The notes under the pieces: generated by a model
Database searches by the model: none
Told to the model about the DNA's origin: nothing
Seen by the model: the letters and a program-made list of their open reading frames with translations, nothing else
Assembly (NCBI GenBank): GCA_002101905.1
Contig: LQPU01000032.1
Coordinates: 1-64,000, forward strand
DNA length: 64,000 bases
Direction of reading: 5' to 3'
DNA from: Mycobacterium shimoidei
Lineage (GTDB): Bacteria; Actinomycetota; Actinomycetes; Mycobacteriales; Mycobacteriaceae
In this document: positions 1 through 9,582 of the stretch, one piece after another
How positions within the stretch are numbered: position 1 is the stretch's first letter
How the letters are laid out: every line of letters begins with the position of its first letter
Made by a program: the position numbers and the translations under genes

Positions 1-3000
1 GAGCTACCGCCGGCACCGCCGGTGCCGCCGGTGGTGGCGTCGCCGCCGTCACCGCCGGTGGAGGTGCCATACGACACGCCCCCCGCACCGTTGGACTCGA
101 GTTCACCGAAGCCGCCCTTGCCGCCATGGCCGCCGGAGACGGCGTCACCGCCGTTGCCGCCGACGGCAATGGCAGCGTTGTCGGCGGTCCCGACGGTGCC
201 GGCATTGCCGTCCGGGTTGCTGGTGTTGTCGACGACCAGCCAGCCGGCACCACCGTCACCACCTGTGCTGCCGTTGCCGGTCGCAGCGCCGCCTTCACCG
301 CCAGTGGCGCTGGCGTTGGTGATGACGCCGGCGTTGCCGGCGAAGGCACCAGCATCGCCGCCCTTACCGCCCGTGCCGCCGTCGAAGCCGAGGCCGCCGG
401 CACCGCCTGTGACGGTGGTGTCGGAGACGCTTCCATCGCTGGTGGCGCTGATTCCCGCGGCACCGCCGTCGCCGGCGGTCGAGCCGGCAAGCGCGCCGTC
501 CGAACCAGCGCCGCCGGTGGCGGAGCTGTCACTGACGTGCGCACCGTTGCTGTTGATGTTGGCCGCGCCTCCGGTGCCGCCGTCCGCGCCAGCCGCGCTG
601 TCGGTGCCGTCACCGCCGGCCCCGCCGGCTCCGCCGGTGGCGGTGCTGTTGGTGACGACGTCGGGGTCGCCGGAGCCGTTGATGCTGGAGTTGCCGCCGG
701 TGCCACCGTTGCCGCCATTGTTGCCGGCTCCGGCACCGCCGTTACCGCCCGCACCGCCGGCCCCGCCGGTGGAGGTGTTGTCGGTGCCCACCCACAGCTG
801 CGCGTTGCCGCCGTCACCGCCGTTGCCACCCAGAGCCCCGTCGGTACCACCGTTGCCGCCGACCCCGCCGGCCCCGCCGGTGGAGACGCCGCCGGAGACG
901 TTCAGCGCCGCATCCAGGTAGCCGTAGCCGCCGTTACCGCCATCACCTGCGCCGGTGCCGGTGCCGCTGTCGCCGCCCGCGCCGCCGATGGCCGTGCCGC
1001 CGTCGGTGGTAGCGCCGTACTGGCCGATGACAAAGCCCGTGCCGCCGTCGCCGCCGCTGGCGCCGTCGAAGCCGTCACCGCCTGCCCCGCCGGTGCCCGT
1101 GCCGTTGGTTGCGGTGCCGCCGCTGGGGCTACCGCCAGTGCCGGCACCGACGATGCCGGCACCGCCAGCCCCGCCGTGGCCGCCGTTGGTACCGCTACCG
1201 CCGGCGCCGCCGGTGCCGGTGCCCGAAGCGGTAGCGGTCGGGTTTTCGGGCCGGGTGTCGGCTACCACGTAGCCGTTGCCACCGTCACCGCCGGTGCTGC
1301 TGTCGCCGGTAGCGTCGCCGCCCTCGCCGCCGATCGCGGTGCCGTTCGCCGCGCTGTTGGGAGTGCCGCTGAAGCCGCCCGCCACTGTGGCGTTTCCGCC
1401 ATCGCCGGCTTGGCCGCCATCAGTGCCGGTACCACCGGTACCAGCTGTTGCCGAGCCGCTAGCGGTGCTGCCTGAACCCGAGGCCGAAACAAGTGCCGCC
1501 CCGCCGTCACCGCCGGTGCCCCCGGTGCTGCCGACACCGCCGTCACCGCCGGTGGCGGTAGTGCCGTTAGCGACGGTGCCACCGTTGAGGGCCTGGATGA
1601 TGGCGTTACCGCCATTGCCAGCGGTGTCACCGGCCAGCCCGCCGGCCGCGCCGTCACCACCGGTAGCGGTGCCACCGGCCGTACTGCCGGCGTCCTTGGC
1701 GGTGACGCTGGCGAGACCTCCGGTGCCGCCCGCCCCACCAGCAGTGGTCGCAGTGCCGTCGCCTCCGTCACCGCCGGCACCACCGATGGCGACCCCGGTG
1801 GACGTGCCACCGCTGCTGGCGGAGACGAGGGCGCCGCCGCCACCGCCGCCACCGCCGCCGCCGTGGCCGGGCCCAGTCGCGGTGCCCTCAGCGCCAGCGC
1901 CACCTGCACCGCCTGCACCGGCGGTGGCGTTGGGACCCGAGGCGTACCCGGCCCCACCGTTACCGCCGGCACCACCGTCGCCGTCCCTAAGCCCGTGCGT
2001 TCCGGCAGTACCTCCGGTGCCGCCCGTGCCGCCCGTACCGCCGGCGCTGTTGTTAGCGAACGAAACGCCGGCTGCACCGTCACCACCGGCACCACCGGCG
2101 CCGCCGTTGCCGTAATCGCCGCCGTCGCCGCCATTACCGCCGTTGCCACCCACGCCGGTGCCGAGATTCGCCCAGCTACCGGTCGCGCCGGCACCGCCAG
2201 TGCCGCCGTCGCCACCGCTGGTGGCCAAGACACCGTCAGCACCATCGGCGCCCTTGTTGGCGCCGGTGCCGCCGGCCGCACCGCCGGTTCCGCCCTTGCC
2301 CACGCCGGTGCCGCGGTTTCCGCCGTCACCGCCTGTACCGCCGTCGGGGTGCGCAGCAGTACCGGCCGCACCCGCACCACCGGTGCCGCCCTTGCCGCCG
2401 TCACCGCCGACGCCGCCGTCGCCGCCGTCACCGGCCTTACCGGCCTTGCCGCCGATGCCGGCTCCGCCGGCCGCGCCGCCCTTGCCGCCGTTGCCGGCGT
2501 CGCCGCCGCTGCCACCGTTGCCGCCCTTACCGCCAGTGCCGTCGCTGTCAGCGAAAGTGCCGGTCAAACCGAGGGCCCCGGTGCCACCGACGCCTCCGTT
2601 ACCGCCGACACCGCCGAGCCCGCCGTTGCCGCCGACGCCGAACAGCCCAGCATCGCCACCGGCACCGCCGTTACCGCCATTGGTGCCCTCACCGCCGTCA
2701 CCACCGTTAGCGCCTGGGGTGTTCGGAGTTAATCCGGCCGCCCCGTTACCGCCGGCGCCGCCGTTACCGCCATTACCTCCGTTGGAGAACCAGGCGAATT
2801 GGCCTGCGTCACCGCCGTCGCCGCCGTTACCGCCATTGAGCCCGGCAGCGGCATCGCCGGCGCCGCCGTTACCACCGTCACCGCCGTTGCCCCAGAACAG
2901 GCCACCCGTACCACCGGCACCACCATCGGCGCCGACACCGCCGTCGCCGCCGTCACCGCCGTTGCCGAACCAGAATGCGTTGCCGCCGTCGCCGCCGGCG

Positions 3001-3596
3001 ACACCAGCCTCGGTGCTATCCCAGCCGTCACCGCCGTTACCGAACCACAGCCCGCCACCTTGACCGTCAGGGCTCTCCATCGTGCCGTCAGCACCGTTAC
3101 AGATGAGGCCGCACACGGTAGTGGGGCTGCCGGCCGCTGCGGACAGCGCCGCATACCAAGAGTTCAGCTGGTTATCGATCGCATCACCGAACGGCGTGCC
3201 GATCCAGTTGTTGACAAACCACTCGTTGAGCTCCTGCCCGAACGCCAAGAACGGATCAGTGCCCGCGGTCGCGTTAGCGTCCAGGCCGCCGAGGTTGTCG
3301 AAGCCGAGCAGCGAACCCCACGAAGCCGGGTTCAACAGCGCGTCCCACGAGACTGGGTTCAGTAATGCCTCCAAACCACTGGCGTCGAACTCCGGAGTGG
3401 CGCCCACCCAGGCGCTCGGGTCGAACAGGTCGAACAAGTCCTCGAAGTCGGCGTGCGCCGGCGGCGCCGCCGCCAGCGGGCCCAGCCCAAACGCCAAAAA
3501 CGCCCCCGCACTGGCCCCCAGTCCAGCGACCTGTGCCCGACGGCGAGCCTTCGCTTTACCTGCTTGACGATTCCGCTTGCGGTGTTGTCCGGCCAT
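1..3596 (-). CDS. Secreted PGRS-repeat protein without a PE domain (C-terminus beyond window)
   Basis: The frame is open from an ATG at 3596 (preceded by GGGAGGA about 12 nt upstream) to the window edge, giving at least 1198 codons. Residues 1-49 look like a signal peptide: an Arg/Lys-rich start (KAKARRRAQ), a hydrophobic Ala/Gly/Leu core, and an AHA|D cleavage site. Residues 50 to about 165 form a non-repetitive segment rich in Asp, Phe, Leu and Trp, ending in [10 protein letters not shown]. The rest is GGxGG and GGDGG repeats typical of PGRS domains. No PE domain (Pro-Glu start plus YxxxD/E) is present, so this is not a classic PE_PGRS. The repeat register is constant along 3 kb, which argues against frameshifts. 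Signal-peptide PGRS proteins of this kind occur in nontuberculous mycobacteria, as I recall. Function is unknown; a cell-surface or secreted role is inferred. Confidence 0.85.
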   Translation of the reverse strand, partial: MAGQHRKRNRQAGKAKARRRAQVAGLGASAGAFLAFGLGPLAAAPPAHADFEDLFDLFDPSAWVGATPEFDASGLEALLNPVSWDALLNPASWGSLLGFDNLGGLDANATAGTDPFLAFGQELNEWFVNNWIGTPFGDAIDNQLNSWYAALSAAAGSPTTVCGLICNGADGTMESPDGQGGGLWFGNGGDGWDSTEAGVAGGDGGNAFWFGNGGDGGDGGVGADGGAGGTGGLFWGNGGDGGNGGAGDAAAGLNGGNGGDGGDAGQFAWFSNGGNGGNGGAGGNGAAGLTPNTPGANGGDGGEGTNGGNGGAGGDAGLFGVGGNGGLGGVGGNGGVGGTGALGLTGTFADSDGTGGKGGNGGSGGDAGNGGKGGAAGGAGIGGKAGKAGDGGDGGVGGDGGKGGTGGAGAAGTAAHPDGGTGGDGGNRGTGVGKGGTGGAAGGTGANKGADGADGVLATSGGDGGTGGAGATGSWANLGTGVGGNGGNGGDGGDYGNGGAGGAGGDGAAGVSFANNSAGGTGGTGGTGGTAGTHGLRDGDGGAGGNGGAGYASGPNATAGAGGAGGAGAEGTATGPGHGGGGGGGGGGALVSASSGGTSTGVAIGGAGGDGGDGTATTAGGAGGTGGLASVTAKDAGSTAGGTATGGDGAAGGLAGDTAGNGGNAIIQALNGGTVANGTTATGGDGGVGSTGGTGGDGGAALVSASGSGSTASGSATAGTGGTGTDGGQAGDGGNATVAGGFSGTPNSAANGTAIGGEGGDATGDSSTGGDGGNGYVVADTRPENPTATASGTGTGGAGGSGTNGGHGGAGGAGIVGAGTGGSPSGGTATNGTGTGGAGGDGFDGASGGDGGTGFVIGQYGATTDGGTAIGGAGGDSGTGTGAGDGGNGGYGYLDAALNVSGGVSTGGAGGVGGNGGTDGALGGNGGDGGNAQLWVGTDNTSTGGAGGAGGNGGAGAGNNGGNGGTGGNSSINGSGDPDVVTNSTATGGAGGAGGDGTDSAAGADGGTGGAANINSNGAHVSDSSATGGAGSDGALAGSTAGDGGAAGISATSDGSVSDTTVTGGAGGLGFDGGTGGKGGDAGAFAGNAGVITNASATGGEGGAATGNGSTGGDGGAGWLVVDNTSNPDGNAGTVGTADNAAIAVGGNGGDAVSGGHGGKGGFGELESNGAGGVSYGTSTGGDGGDATTGGTGGAGGS

Positions 3597-4589
3597 TTTT
3601 ATGTTGTGTCCTCCCGAAAACACGCTGGAGCCTGTCGCTCTCAGTCGGCGCTAAGGTATCTCTTAGGCGGTTCGTTGTCTGCAAAACGAGACATTTAATC
3701 CAATACTTTTTGGGAAAAATGATCTTGATCGCTCTGATAGCAAACTTCAGCGGCCGGGCGCTATCTCGAAATATGGAGCGACAGAGCCTGATTCGATAGG
3801 CCACTCGTGCTGATTCAGCGAATTTCCGGCTTCCGCATGCTTGTAGAGAGGCGGCACAGCCCAGGGGGCATCCAACCCGTGGCCGCGCCCAAGAAAATCC
3901 TGGCGGTGCCAGCCGACACCCAGCCGTGCTCCCAGGTCCGTCCTTAACTGTGCTGCCATTCTTCGTGAGGGCGAGGGCCTGCTAGTCGCGAATCACTTGC
4001 AGCACAGTTGAAATCGGTATTGCCAGCGATAGAGGCTCACGCACGCCAAGGTTGCTGGTGACCTGCGGTATCGATCCGCATACCTGAGAACTTCGACACG
4101 AACCCAGTAACCGCTGCGGGGATGGCACCGGCAAAACGACGCCCGCACCAAGACCGTGGCGATCGGTGGGCAATCTGCACCGGTGCCGCAGCATTTTGCA
4201 ACTCTCGAGGCGCAGCCGATTAAAACCGCATCCGCGCAACATGATTAGACCCTCACTGCAGTTATACGGTCGTCGCACCAAATAGTGCGCCAGATGCCCA
4301 CCACTTAGTGGTACGCCGGCGTTCCTCTGTCAAAATCTGGTACGTTCGTCTAGGTTTGCCGATCCGTACAGCACTTTCACAGCTCAGCGAGCCGGACCGA
4401 AACGCGTCCCATCCCGGGTGTCTGGCATCAACGCGAGTCACGCGCCGGACCGGACCGGGCGAGGGAGCCGTCACGCGGAACGTTCGTAAAACCCTCACCG
4501 CATGCACGAATAATTGGTTAACTGCAACACGGTCTTGGCAATCCTGTCGGTGGCAACCGCCGCGTCGCGCGAAGAAAAGGTCAGCAATA
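3597..4589. other. Intergenic region of about 1 kb, no convincing gene
   Basis: No open frame here has mycobacterial codon use with a plausible start. The first 200 bases are AT-rich for this genome and should hold the minus-strand PGRS promoter. An 11-bp perfect inverted repeat (AACTGTGCTGC at 3946-3956 and its complement at 3999-4009) could form a hairpin with a 42-nt loop. The last 100 bases should contain the promoter of the Gre-like gene, which starts with GTG at 4590. Nothing else was recognised. Confidence 0.6.
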
Positions 4590-5075
4590 GTGAGCGAGCA
4601 AGTTGAGCCCAAGGGGCTCTCCGATGAGGCGCGCGAGCGCATCACCGCCGAACTGGCCCGGATACGCGAGCGGCGCGACCGGCTGGAGGCAGAGGTCAGA
4701 AGCGACCGCGGTGCGGTGAGCGATCACGCGGACGCCGCCGATGCCATCCAGCGCGCCGACGAACTGGCCAGTCTCGACGAGCGGATCATCGAACTCGACC
4801 GCCTGCTGCGGGCCGGCCCGGCACCGTCGGATGAAACCGGACTGCTGCCCGGCGGCACCGAGGTGACGGTGCGTTTCGATGACGGTTCGGTGGTCACCAT
4901 GCAGGTGATTTCGGTCATCGAAGCGACTCCCGTCGGGCGTGAAGCCGAGACGTTGACCGCCGGCAGCCCGCTGGGGTTGGCCCTGGTAGGACACAAGCCG
5001 GGGGACAAGGTTACGTATACGACACCGCACGGTGAGAACCAGGTCGAGCTGCTCGACGTCAAATATCCGCACTGA
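4590..5075 (+). CDS. GreA/GreB-family RNA polymerase secondary-channel factor (Rv3788 type)
   Basis: The 161-residue protein starts at GTG 4590, with AAAAGG about 10 nt upstream; the length equals my recollection of Rv3788. The N-terminal half is a charged coiled coil (repeated [21 protein letters not shown] heptads) ending in a conserved [14 protein letters not shown] segment. The C-terminal half is the Gre globular domain ([25 protein letters not shown]), the FKBP-like fold that sits on RNA polymerase. Such proteins enter the secondary channel. The M. tuberculosis homologue has been described as inhibiting transcription rather than promoting cleavage, so it may be a Gfh-like factor. It lies 20 bp upstream of the GtrA-family gene and may start the DPA-synthesis operon. 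A longer in-frame extension exists upstream but lacks similarity and codon bias. Confidence 0.88.
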   Translation: MSEQVEPKGLSDEARERITAELARIRERRDRLEAEVRSDRGAVSDHADAADAIQRADELASLDERIIELDRLLRAGPAPSDETGLLPGGTEVTVRFDDGSVVTMQVISVIEATPVGREAETLTAGSPLGLALVGHKPGDKVTYTTPHGENQVELLDVKYPH

Positions 5076-5095
5076 CCCCGACTAAACTGCCCGCG

Positions 5096-5512
5096 ATGGC
5101 CGAGATCGCCCCGTCGCGCGCGCAGCTGAGTTTGACCACCCAGGTGTGGCGCTTCGTCGTCACCGGGGGGCTCTCGGCGATCGTCGACTTCGGCCTCTAC
5201 GTACTGCTTTACAAAGGGATCGGCCTGCAGGTCGATGTGTCCAAGGCGACCAGTTTTGTCGCCGGCACCATCACCGCCTACCTGATCAACCGGCGCTGGA
5301 CGTTCCAGGCGCCGCCGAGCACCGCCCGGTTCCTGGTCGTCATGGTGCTGTACGGGATCACCTTCGCGGTCCAGGTGGGGCTCAACCACCTGTGTCTGGC
5401 GCTGCTGGACTACCGCAACTGGGCGGTGCCGGTGGCCTTCGTGATCGCGCAGGGCACTGCCTCGGTAATCAACTTCATCGTGCAGCGCTCGGTGATCTTC
5501 CGGCTGCGCTGA
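5096..5512 (+). CDS. GtrA-family small membrane protein (Rv3789 type)
   Basis: This 138-residue protein has four predicted membrane segments: [19 protein letters not shown], an [22 protein letters not shown] segment, a helix around [16 protein letters not shown], and a C-terminal [17 protein letters not shown]. The NRRWTF and [12 protein letters not shown] motifs are characteristic of GtrA proteins. GtrA relatives take part in moving or presenting polyprenyl-linked sugars. The M. tuberculosis homologue has been proposed either as a decaprenylphosphoryl-arabinose flippase component or as an anchor protein for AftA, and this is unresolved. Its position immediately before dprE1-dprE2-aftA supports a role in arabinan precursor supply. 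The ATG at 5096 gives about 17 residues more than the annotated homologue; a later internal start is possible. Confidence 0.88.
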   Translation: MAEIAPSRAQLSLTTQVWRFVVTGGLSAIVDFGLYVLLYKGIGLQVDVSKATSFVAGTITAYLINRRWTFQAPPSTARFLVVMVLYGITFAVQVGLNHLCLALLDYRNWAVPVAFVIAQGTASVINFIVQRSVIFRLR

Positions 5513-5545
5513 ACGGACCCCCGCGGGCGGTACCCTCATTCACTG

Positions 5546-6916
5546 ATGTTTCCCACGAGTAGCAAGCGGCTGACCGGGTGGGGCCGCACCGCGCCATCGG
5601 TCGCGCAGGTGCTCAGCACCCGCGACCCGGAGGTGATCGCCAAAGCGATCGCCTGCGCTGCCGACGCCGGCGCACGCGGGGTCATCGCGCGCGGGCTGGG
5701 CCGCTCCTACGGGGACAACGCGCAAAACGGAGGCGGCCTGGTCGTCGACATGACGACGCTCAACCGCATCCACTCCATGGACGCCGACACCCGCCTGGTC
5801 GACGCCGACGCGGGCGTCAGCCTGGACCAGTTGATGAAGGCGGCGCTGCCGTTGGGGCTGTGGGTCCCGGTGCTGCCGGGCACCCGCCAGGTCACCATCG
5901 GCGGGGCGATCGCCTGCGACATCCACGGCAAGAACCACCACAGCGCGGGCAGCTTCGGCGAACACGTGCGGTCCATGGACCTGTTGATGGCCGACGGAAC
6001 CATCCGCACCATCACCCCCGACGGCGACGACGCCGACCTGTTCTGGGCCACCGTCGGCGGCAACGGGCTGACCGGGATCATCCTGCGGGCCGTCATCGAG
6101 ATGACCCCGACCGAGACGGCGTACTTCATCGCCGACGGCGACGTGACCTCTAGCCTGGACGAGACCATCGCCTTTCACAGCGACGGCAGCGAGGCCAACT
6201 ACACCTACTCGTCGGCCTGGTTCGACGCCATCAGCCCGCCACCCAGGCTGGGACGCGCCGCGATCTCCCGCGGCTCGCTGGCCCGCCTCGAACAGCTGCC
6301 TAAGAAGTTGCAGCGCAATCCGTTGAAATTCGATGCGCCGCAACTGCTTACGCTGCCCGATATCTTTCCCAACGGGCTGGCCAACAAATACACCTTCGGC
6401 CCGATCGGTGAGCTGTGGTATCGCAAATCCGGGACCTACCGCGGCAAGATCCAGAACTTGACGCAGTTCTATCACCCGCTGGACATGTTCGGCGAATGGA
6501 ACCGCGCCTACGGACCGGCGGGCTTTGGCCAGTATCAGTTCGTCGTGCCCACCAACGCCGTCGACGAATTCAAAAGCATCATCCGCGACATCCAAAAGTC
6601 GGGCCACTACTCGTTTCTCAACGTGTTCAAGCTGTTCGGACCGGCGAACAAAGCACCGCTGAGCTTCCCGATCCCCGGCTGGAACGTGTGCGTCGACTTC
6701 CCGATCAAACCAGGTCTCGGCGAGTTCCTCGACGAACTCGACCGCCGGGTCTTGGAATTCGGCGGACGGCTCTACACCGCCAAGGATTCGCGCACCACCG
6801 CGGAAATGTTCCACGCCATGTACCCACGGATCGACGAGTGGATTGCCGTGCGCCGCAAGGCCGATCCAAGCGGTGTGTTCGTCTCCGATATGGCCCGACG
6901 TTTGGAGCTGTTGTAG
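5546..6916 (+). CDS. dprE1: Decaprenylphosphoryl-beta-D-ribose 2'-oxidase
   Basis: The 456-residue flavoprotein oxidises decaprenylphosphoryl ribose to the 2'-keto intermediate, the first half of the epimerisation that yields decaprenylphosphoryl arabinose, the only arabinose donor for arabinogalactan and LAM. The FAD-binding VAO-type domain is visible as [15 protein letters not shown] near residue 52 and [15 protein letters not shown] near residue 125, followed by a substrate domain with the LYTAKDSRT and MYPRIDEW motifs. The cysteine that benzothiazinones attack (Cys387 in M. tuberculosis) is conserved as Cys382 in the NVCVDFP motif, codon at 6689-6691. The next gene, dprE2, starts at the base after the stop codon, so the two are surely cotranscribed. 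Length fits the family (461 in M. tuberculosis). Confidence 0.97.
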   Translation: MFPTSSKRLTGWGRTAPSVAQVLSTRDPEVIAKAIACAADAGARGVIARGLGRSYGDNAQNGGGLVVDMTTLNRIHSMDADTRLVDADAGVSLDQLMKAALPLGLWVPVLPGTRQVTIGGAIACDIHGKNHHSAGSFGEHVRSMDLLMADGTIRTITPDGDDADLFWATVGGNGLTGIILRAVIEMTPTETAYFIADGDVTSSLDETIAFHSDGSEANYTYSSAWFDAISPPPRLGRAAISRGSLARLEQLPKKLQRNPLKFDAPQLLTLPDIFPNGLANKYTFGPIGELWYRKSGTYRGKIQNLTQFYHPLDMFGEWNRAYGPAGFGQYQFVVPTNAVDEFKSIIRDIQKSGHYSFLNVFKLFGPANKAPLSFPIPGWNVCVDFPIKPGLGEFLDELDRRVLEFGGRLYTAKDSRTTAEMFHAMYPRIDEWIAVRRKADPSGVFVSDMARRLELL

Positions 6917-7681
6917 ATGGTGTTTGACGCCGTAGGCAATCCGCAGACCATTCTGCTTTTGGGCGGTACCTCCGAAATCGGCCTGGCCATCTGCGATCGC
7001 TACCTACAGAACGCGCACGCGCGGATCGTGCTGGCGTGCCTGCCCGACGATCCGGGCCGCGACGACGCCGTCGCGCAGACGAAAGCCGCCGGCGCCAAAG
7101 AGGTGGAGTTGATCGACTTCGACGCCGTCGACACCGACAGCCATCCCAAGGTGATCGAGCAGGCGTTCGCCGGTGGCGACGTCGACGTGGCGATCGTGGC
7201 GTTCGGGCTGCTCGGCGACGCCGAAGAGCTGTGGCAGAACCAGCGCAAAGCCGTGCAGATCGCCCAGATCAACTACACCGCAGCGGTTTCGGTGGGTGTG
7301 CTGCTCGCCGAGAAGATGCGCGCCCAGGGCTTCGGCCGGATCATCGCGATGAGCTCCGTCGCCGGTGAGCGCGTCCGGCGGTCCAACTTCGTCTACGGCT
7401 CCACCAAGGCCGGCCTGGACGGCTTCTATCTGGGGCTCGGGGAGGCGCTGAAGGAGCACGGCGTGCACGTCCTGGTCATCCGGCCCGGTCAGGTGCGAAC
7501 CCGGATGAGCGCACACATCAAAGAGGCGCCGCTGACCGTCGACAAAGAATACGTCGCCAACCTCGCGGTCACCGCGTCCGCGAAAGGTAAGGAATTGGTT
7601 TGGGCGCCAGGAACATTTCGCTACGTGATGATGGTGTTGCGACACCTCCCACGGCCGATCTTCCGCAAGCTCCCGATCTGA
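6917..7681 (+). CDS. dprE2: Decaprenylphosphoryl-2-keto-beta-D-erythro-pentose reductase
   Basis: The 254-residue short-chain dehydrogenase/reductase matches the M. tuberculosis DprE2 length exactly as I recall it. It reduces the DprE1 keto product with NADH to give decaprenylphosphoryl-D-arabinose. The dinucleotide-binding loop reads [13 protein letters not shown] near residue 13. The catalytic Ser-Tyr-Lys set is visible as [12 protein letters not shown] and [10 protein letters not shown] near residues 145-165, with RPGQVRTRM after it. The ATG directly follows the dprE1 stop codon and the gene ends 2 bp before aftA, so translation of the whole series is probably coupled. Confidence 0.97.
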   Translation: MVFDAVGNPQTILLLGGTSEIGLAICDRYLQNAHARIVLACLPDDPGRDDAVAQTKAAGAKEVELIDFDAVDTDSHPKVIEQAFAGGDVDVAIVAFGLLGDAEELWQNQRKAVQIAQINYTAAVSVGVLLAEKMRAQGFGRIIAMSSVAGERVRRSNFVYGSTKAGLDGFYLGLGEALKEHGVHVLVIRPGQVRTRMSAHIKEAPLTVDKEYVANLAVTASAKGKELVWAPGTFRYVMMVLRHLPRPIFRKLPI

Positions 7682-7683
7682 TA

Positions 7684-9582
7684 ATGCGGAATGCGCTGGC
7701 CACCATCGGCCAGATGATCATCGCTGCGGCGGTAGCCATCGCGGTGGCCGTGGTGTCGCTGAGAGCCATCGCTTCGGTGAACTGGCCGGCCTACCCCTCG
7801 TCGAACCAGCTGCATGCGCTGACCACGGTCGGCCAAGTCGGCTGCATCGCAGGGCTGTTCGCGGCGGGCTGGCTGGGGCGACGCGGGTATCGAATGCTCG
7901 CGAGGCTGGGCGGGCTGGTGTTCGTGTCGGCGTTCTCGGTGGCGACATTGGGAATGCCGTTGGGCGCCACCAAGCTCTACCTGCACGGCATCTCCGTCGA
8001 CCAGCAGTTCCGCACCGAATACCTCACCCGTCTCACCGACAGCGCCGCGCTGCAGGACATGACCTACCTGGGGCTGCCGCCGTTCTACCCGCCGGGCTGG
8101 TTCTGGATCGGTGGGCGGGTGGCGGCGCTGACCGGAACACCGGCCTGGGAGATGTACAAGCCGTGGGCGATCACCTCGATCACAATCGCGGCGGCGGTCG
8201 CGCTGGTGTTGTGGTGGCGGATGGTGCGTTTCGAATACGCGCTGATCGTGACCGCCACCACCACCGCGGTGACGCTGGCCTACAGCTCGCCCGAGCCGTA
8301 CGCGGCGATGATCACCGTGCTGCTGCCGCCGGTGCTGGTGCTGGCGTGGTCGGGCCTGCGCGCCGCCGAACGTGCGGCTAGCCGCACACCCGAGGTCGAC
8401 GGTGCGGCTGGGCGCACACTCGCGGCCGGGGGCGCAGGCTGGGCGGCCGTCGTCGGTGCGGGCATCTTCCTCGGCGTCACGGCGACCTTTTACACGTTGC
8501 TGTTCGGCTTCACCGCGTTCACCGTTACCCTGATGGCGCTGCTGCTGGCCGCCACCCGGCGACGGCTGGACCCGCTGATCCGGCTGGCCGTCATCGGCGT
8601 GATCGCCGCGGCGATCGGCGCGATCACCTGGCTGCCTTTCCTATTGCGGGCGATGCACGATCCGGTCAGCAACACCGGCAGTGCCTACCACTACCTGCCG
8701 GCCGACGGCGCCGAGTTGACCTTCCCGATGCTGCAGTTCACCCTGCTCGGCGCGCTGTGCATGGTGGGCACCGTGTGGCTGGTCATGCGCGCCCGCACCA
8801 GCACCCGGGCGGGCGCGCTGGCGATCGGCGTGGTCGCGATCTACCTGTGGTCGCTGCTGTCGATGCTCACCACGCTGGCCCGCACCACACTGCTGTCCTT
8901 CCGGCTGCAGCCGACACTGACCGTGCTGCTGGCCGCCGCCGGCGCGTTCGGCTTCATCGAACTCACCGCCGCACTGTCGAAACGCGCACGCGCCGCGGTG
9001 CCGGCCGCCGTCGCGGTCGGGCTGGCAGGTGCGATCGGGTTCAGCCAGGACATCCCCGGCGTGCTGCGACCCGACATCACCATCGCCTACACCGACACCG
9101 ACGGCTCCGGCCATCGCGGCGACCGCCGACCCGCGGGCGCGGAGAAGTACTACCCCACCATCGACGCCACCATCACCCAGACCACCGGGCGCCCGCGCGA
9201 TGAAACCGTGGTCCTGACAGCCGACTACAGCTTCCTGTCGTATTACCCCTACTGGGGATTCCAGGGGCTGACGTCGCACTACGCCAACCCGCTCGCGCAG
9301 TTCGACAAGCGGGCGGCCGCGATCAAGAGCTTGTCCAAGCTCAAGACCGCCGAGGAGTTCATACACGCGCTGGACACCTTGCCGTGGCAAGCTCCGACCG
9401 TGTTCTTGATGCGACGCGGCGCGAACGACAACTACACCCTGCGGCTGGCCGAAGACGTCTACCCCAACCAGCCCAACGTCCGTCGCTACACCGTCGAGTT
9501 CGACGCCGACCTGTTCAAAGACCCACACTTCCAAGTCAGCGAAATCGGGCCGTTCGTCCTGGCCGTGCGGAGCGCGCGCTGA
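7684..9582 (+). CDS. aftA: Galactan 5-O-arabinofuranosyltransferase
   Basis: The 632-residue GT-C-type polytopic membrane enzyme adds the first arabinofuranose residues from decaprenylphosphoryl arabinose to the galactan chain. Multiple N-terminal and central hydrophobic helices are evident. Conserved AftA blocks include [48 protein letters not shown] and, in the periplasmic C-terminal part, [19 protein letters not shown] and [12 protein letters not shown]. The ATG at 7684 was chosen because it lies 2 bp after dprE2 and gives a length close to the 643 residues of M. tuberculosis. A longer frame would start inside dprE2. The stop overlaps the embC start (TGATG). Confidence 0.95.
   Translation: MRNALATIGQMIIAAAVAIAVAVVSLRAIASVNWPAYPSSNQLHALTTVGQVGCIAGLFAAGWLGRRGYRMLARLGGLVFVSAFSVATLGMPLGATKLYLHGISVDQQFRTEYLTRLTDSAALQDMTYLGLPPFYPPGWFWIGGRVAALTGTPAWEMYKPWAITSITIAAAVALVLWWRMVRFEYALIVTATTTAVTLAYSSPEPYAAMITVLLPPVLVLAWSGLRAAERAASRTPEVDGAAGRTLAAGGAGWAAVVGAGIFLGVTATFYTLLFGFTAFTVTLMALLLAATRRRLDPLIRLAVIGVIAAAIGAITWLPFLLRAMHDPVSNTGSAYHYLPADGAELTFPMLQFTLLGALCMVGTVWLVMRARTSTRAGALAIGVVAIYLWSLLSMLTTLARTTLLSFRLQPTLTVLLAAAGAFGFIELTAALSKRARAAVPAAVAVGLAGAIGFSQDIPGVLRPDITIAYTDTDGSGHRGDRRPAGAEKYYPTIDATITQTTGRPRDETVVLTADYSFLSYYPYWGFQGLTSHYANPLAQFDKRAAAIKSLSKLKTAEEFIHALDTLPWQAPTVFLMRRGANDNYTLRLAEDVYPNQPNVRRYTVEFDADLFKDPHFQVSEIGPFVLAVRSAR

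Noticed and set aside
22..3063. Long proline-rich frames on the plus strand over 1-3 kb
   Set aside because: They are the complement of GGxGG codons of the PGRS gene on the minus strand, contain no real protein-like variation and have no ribosome sites.
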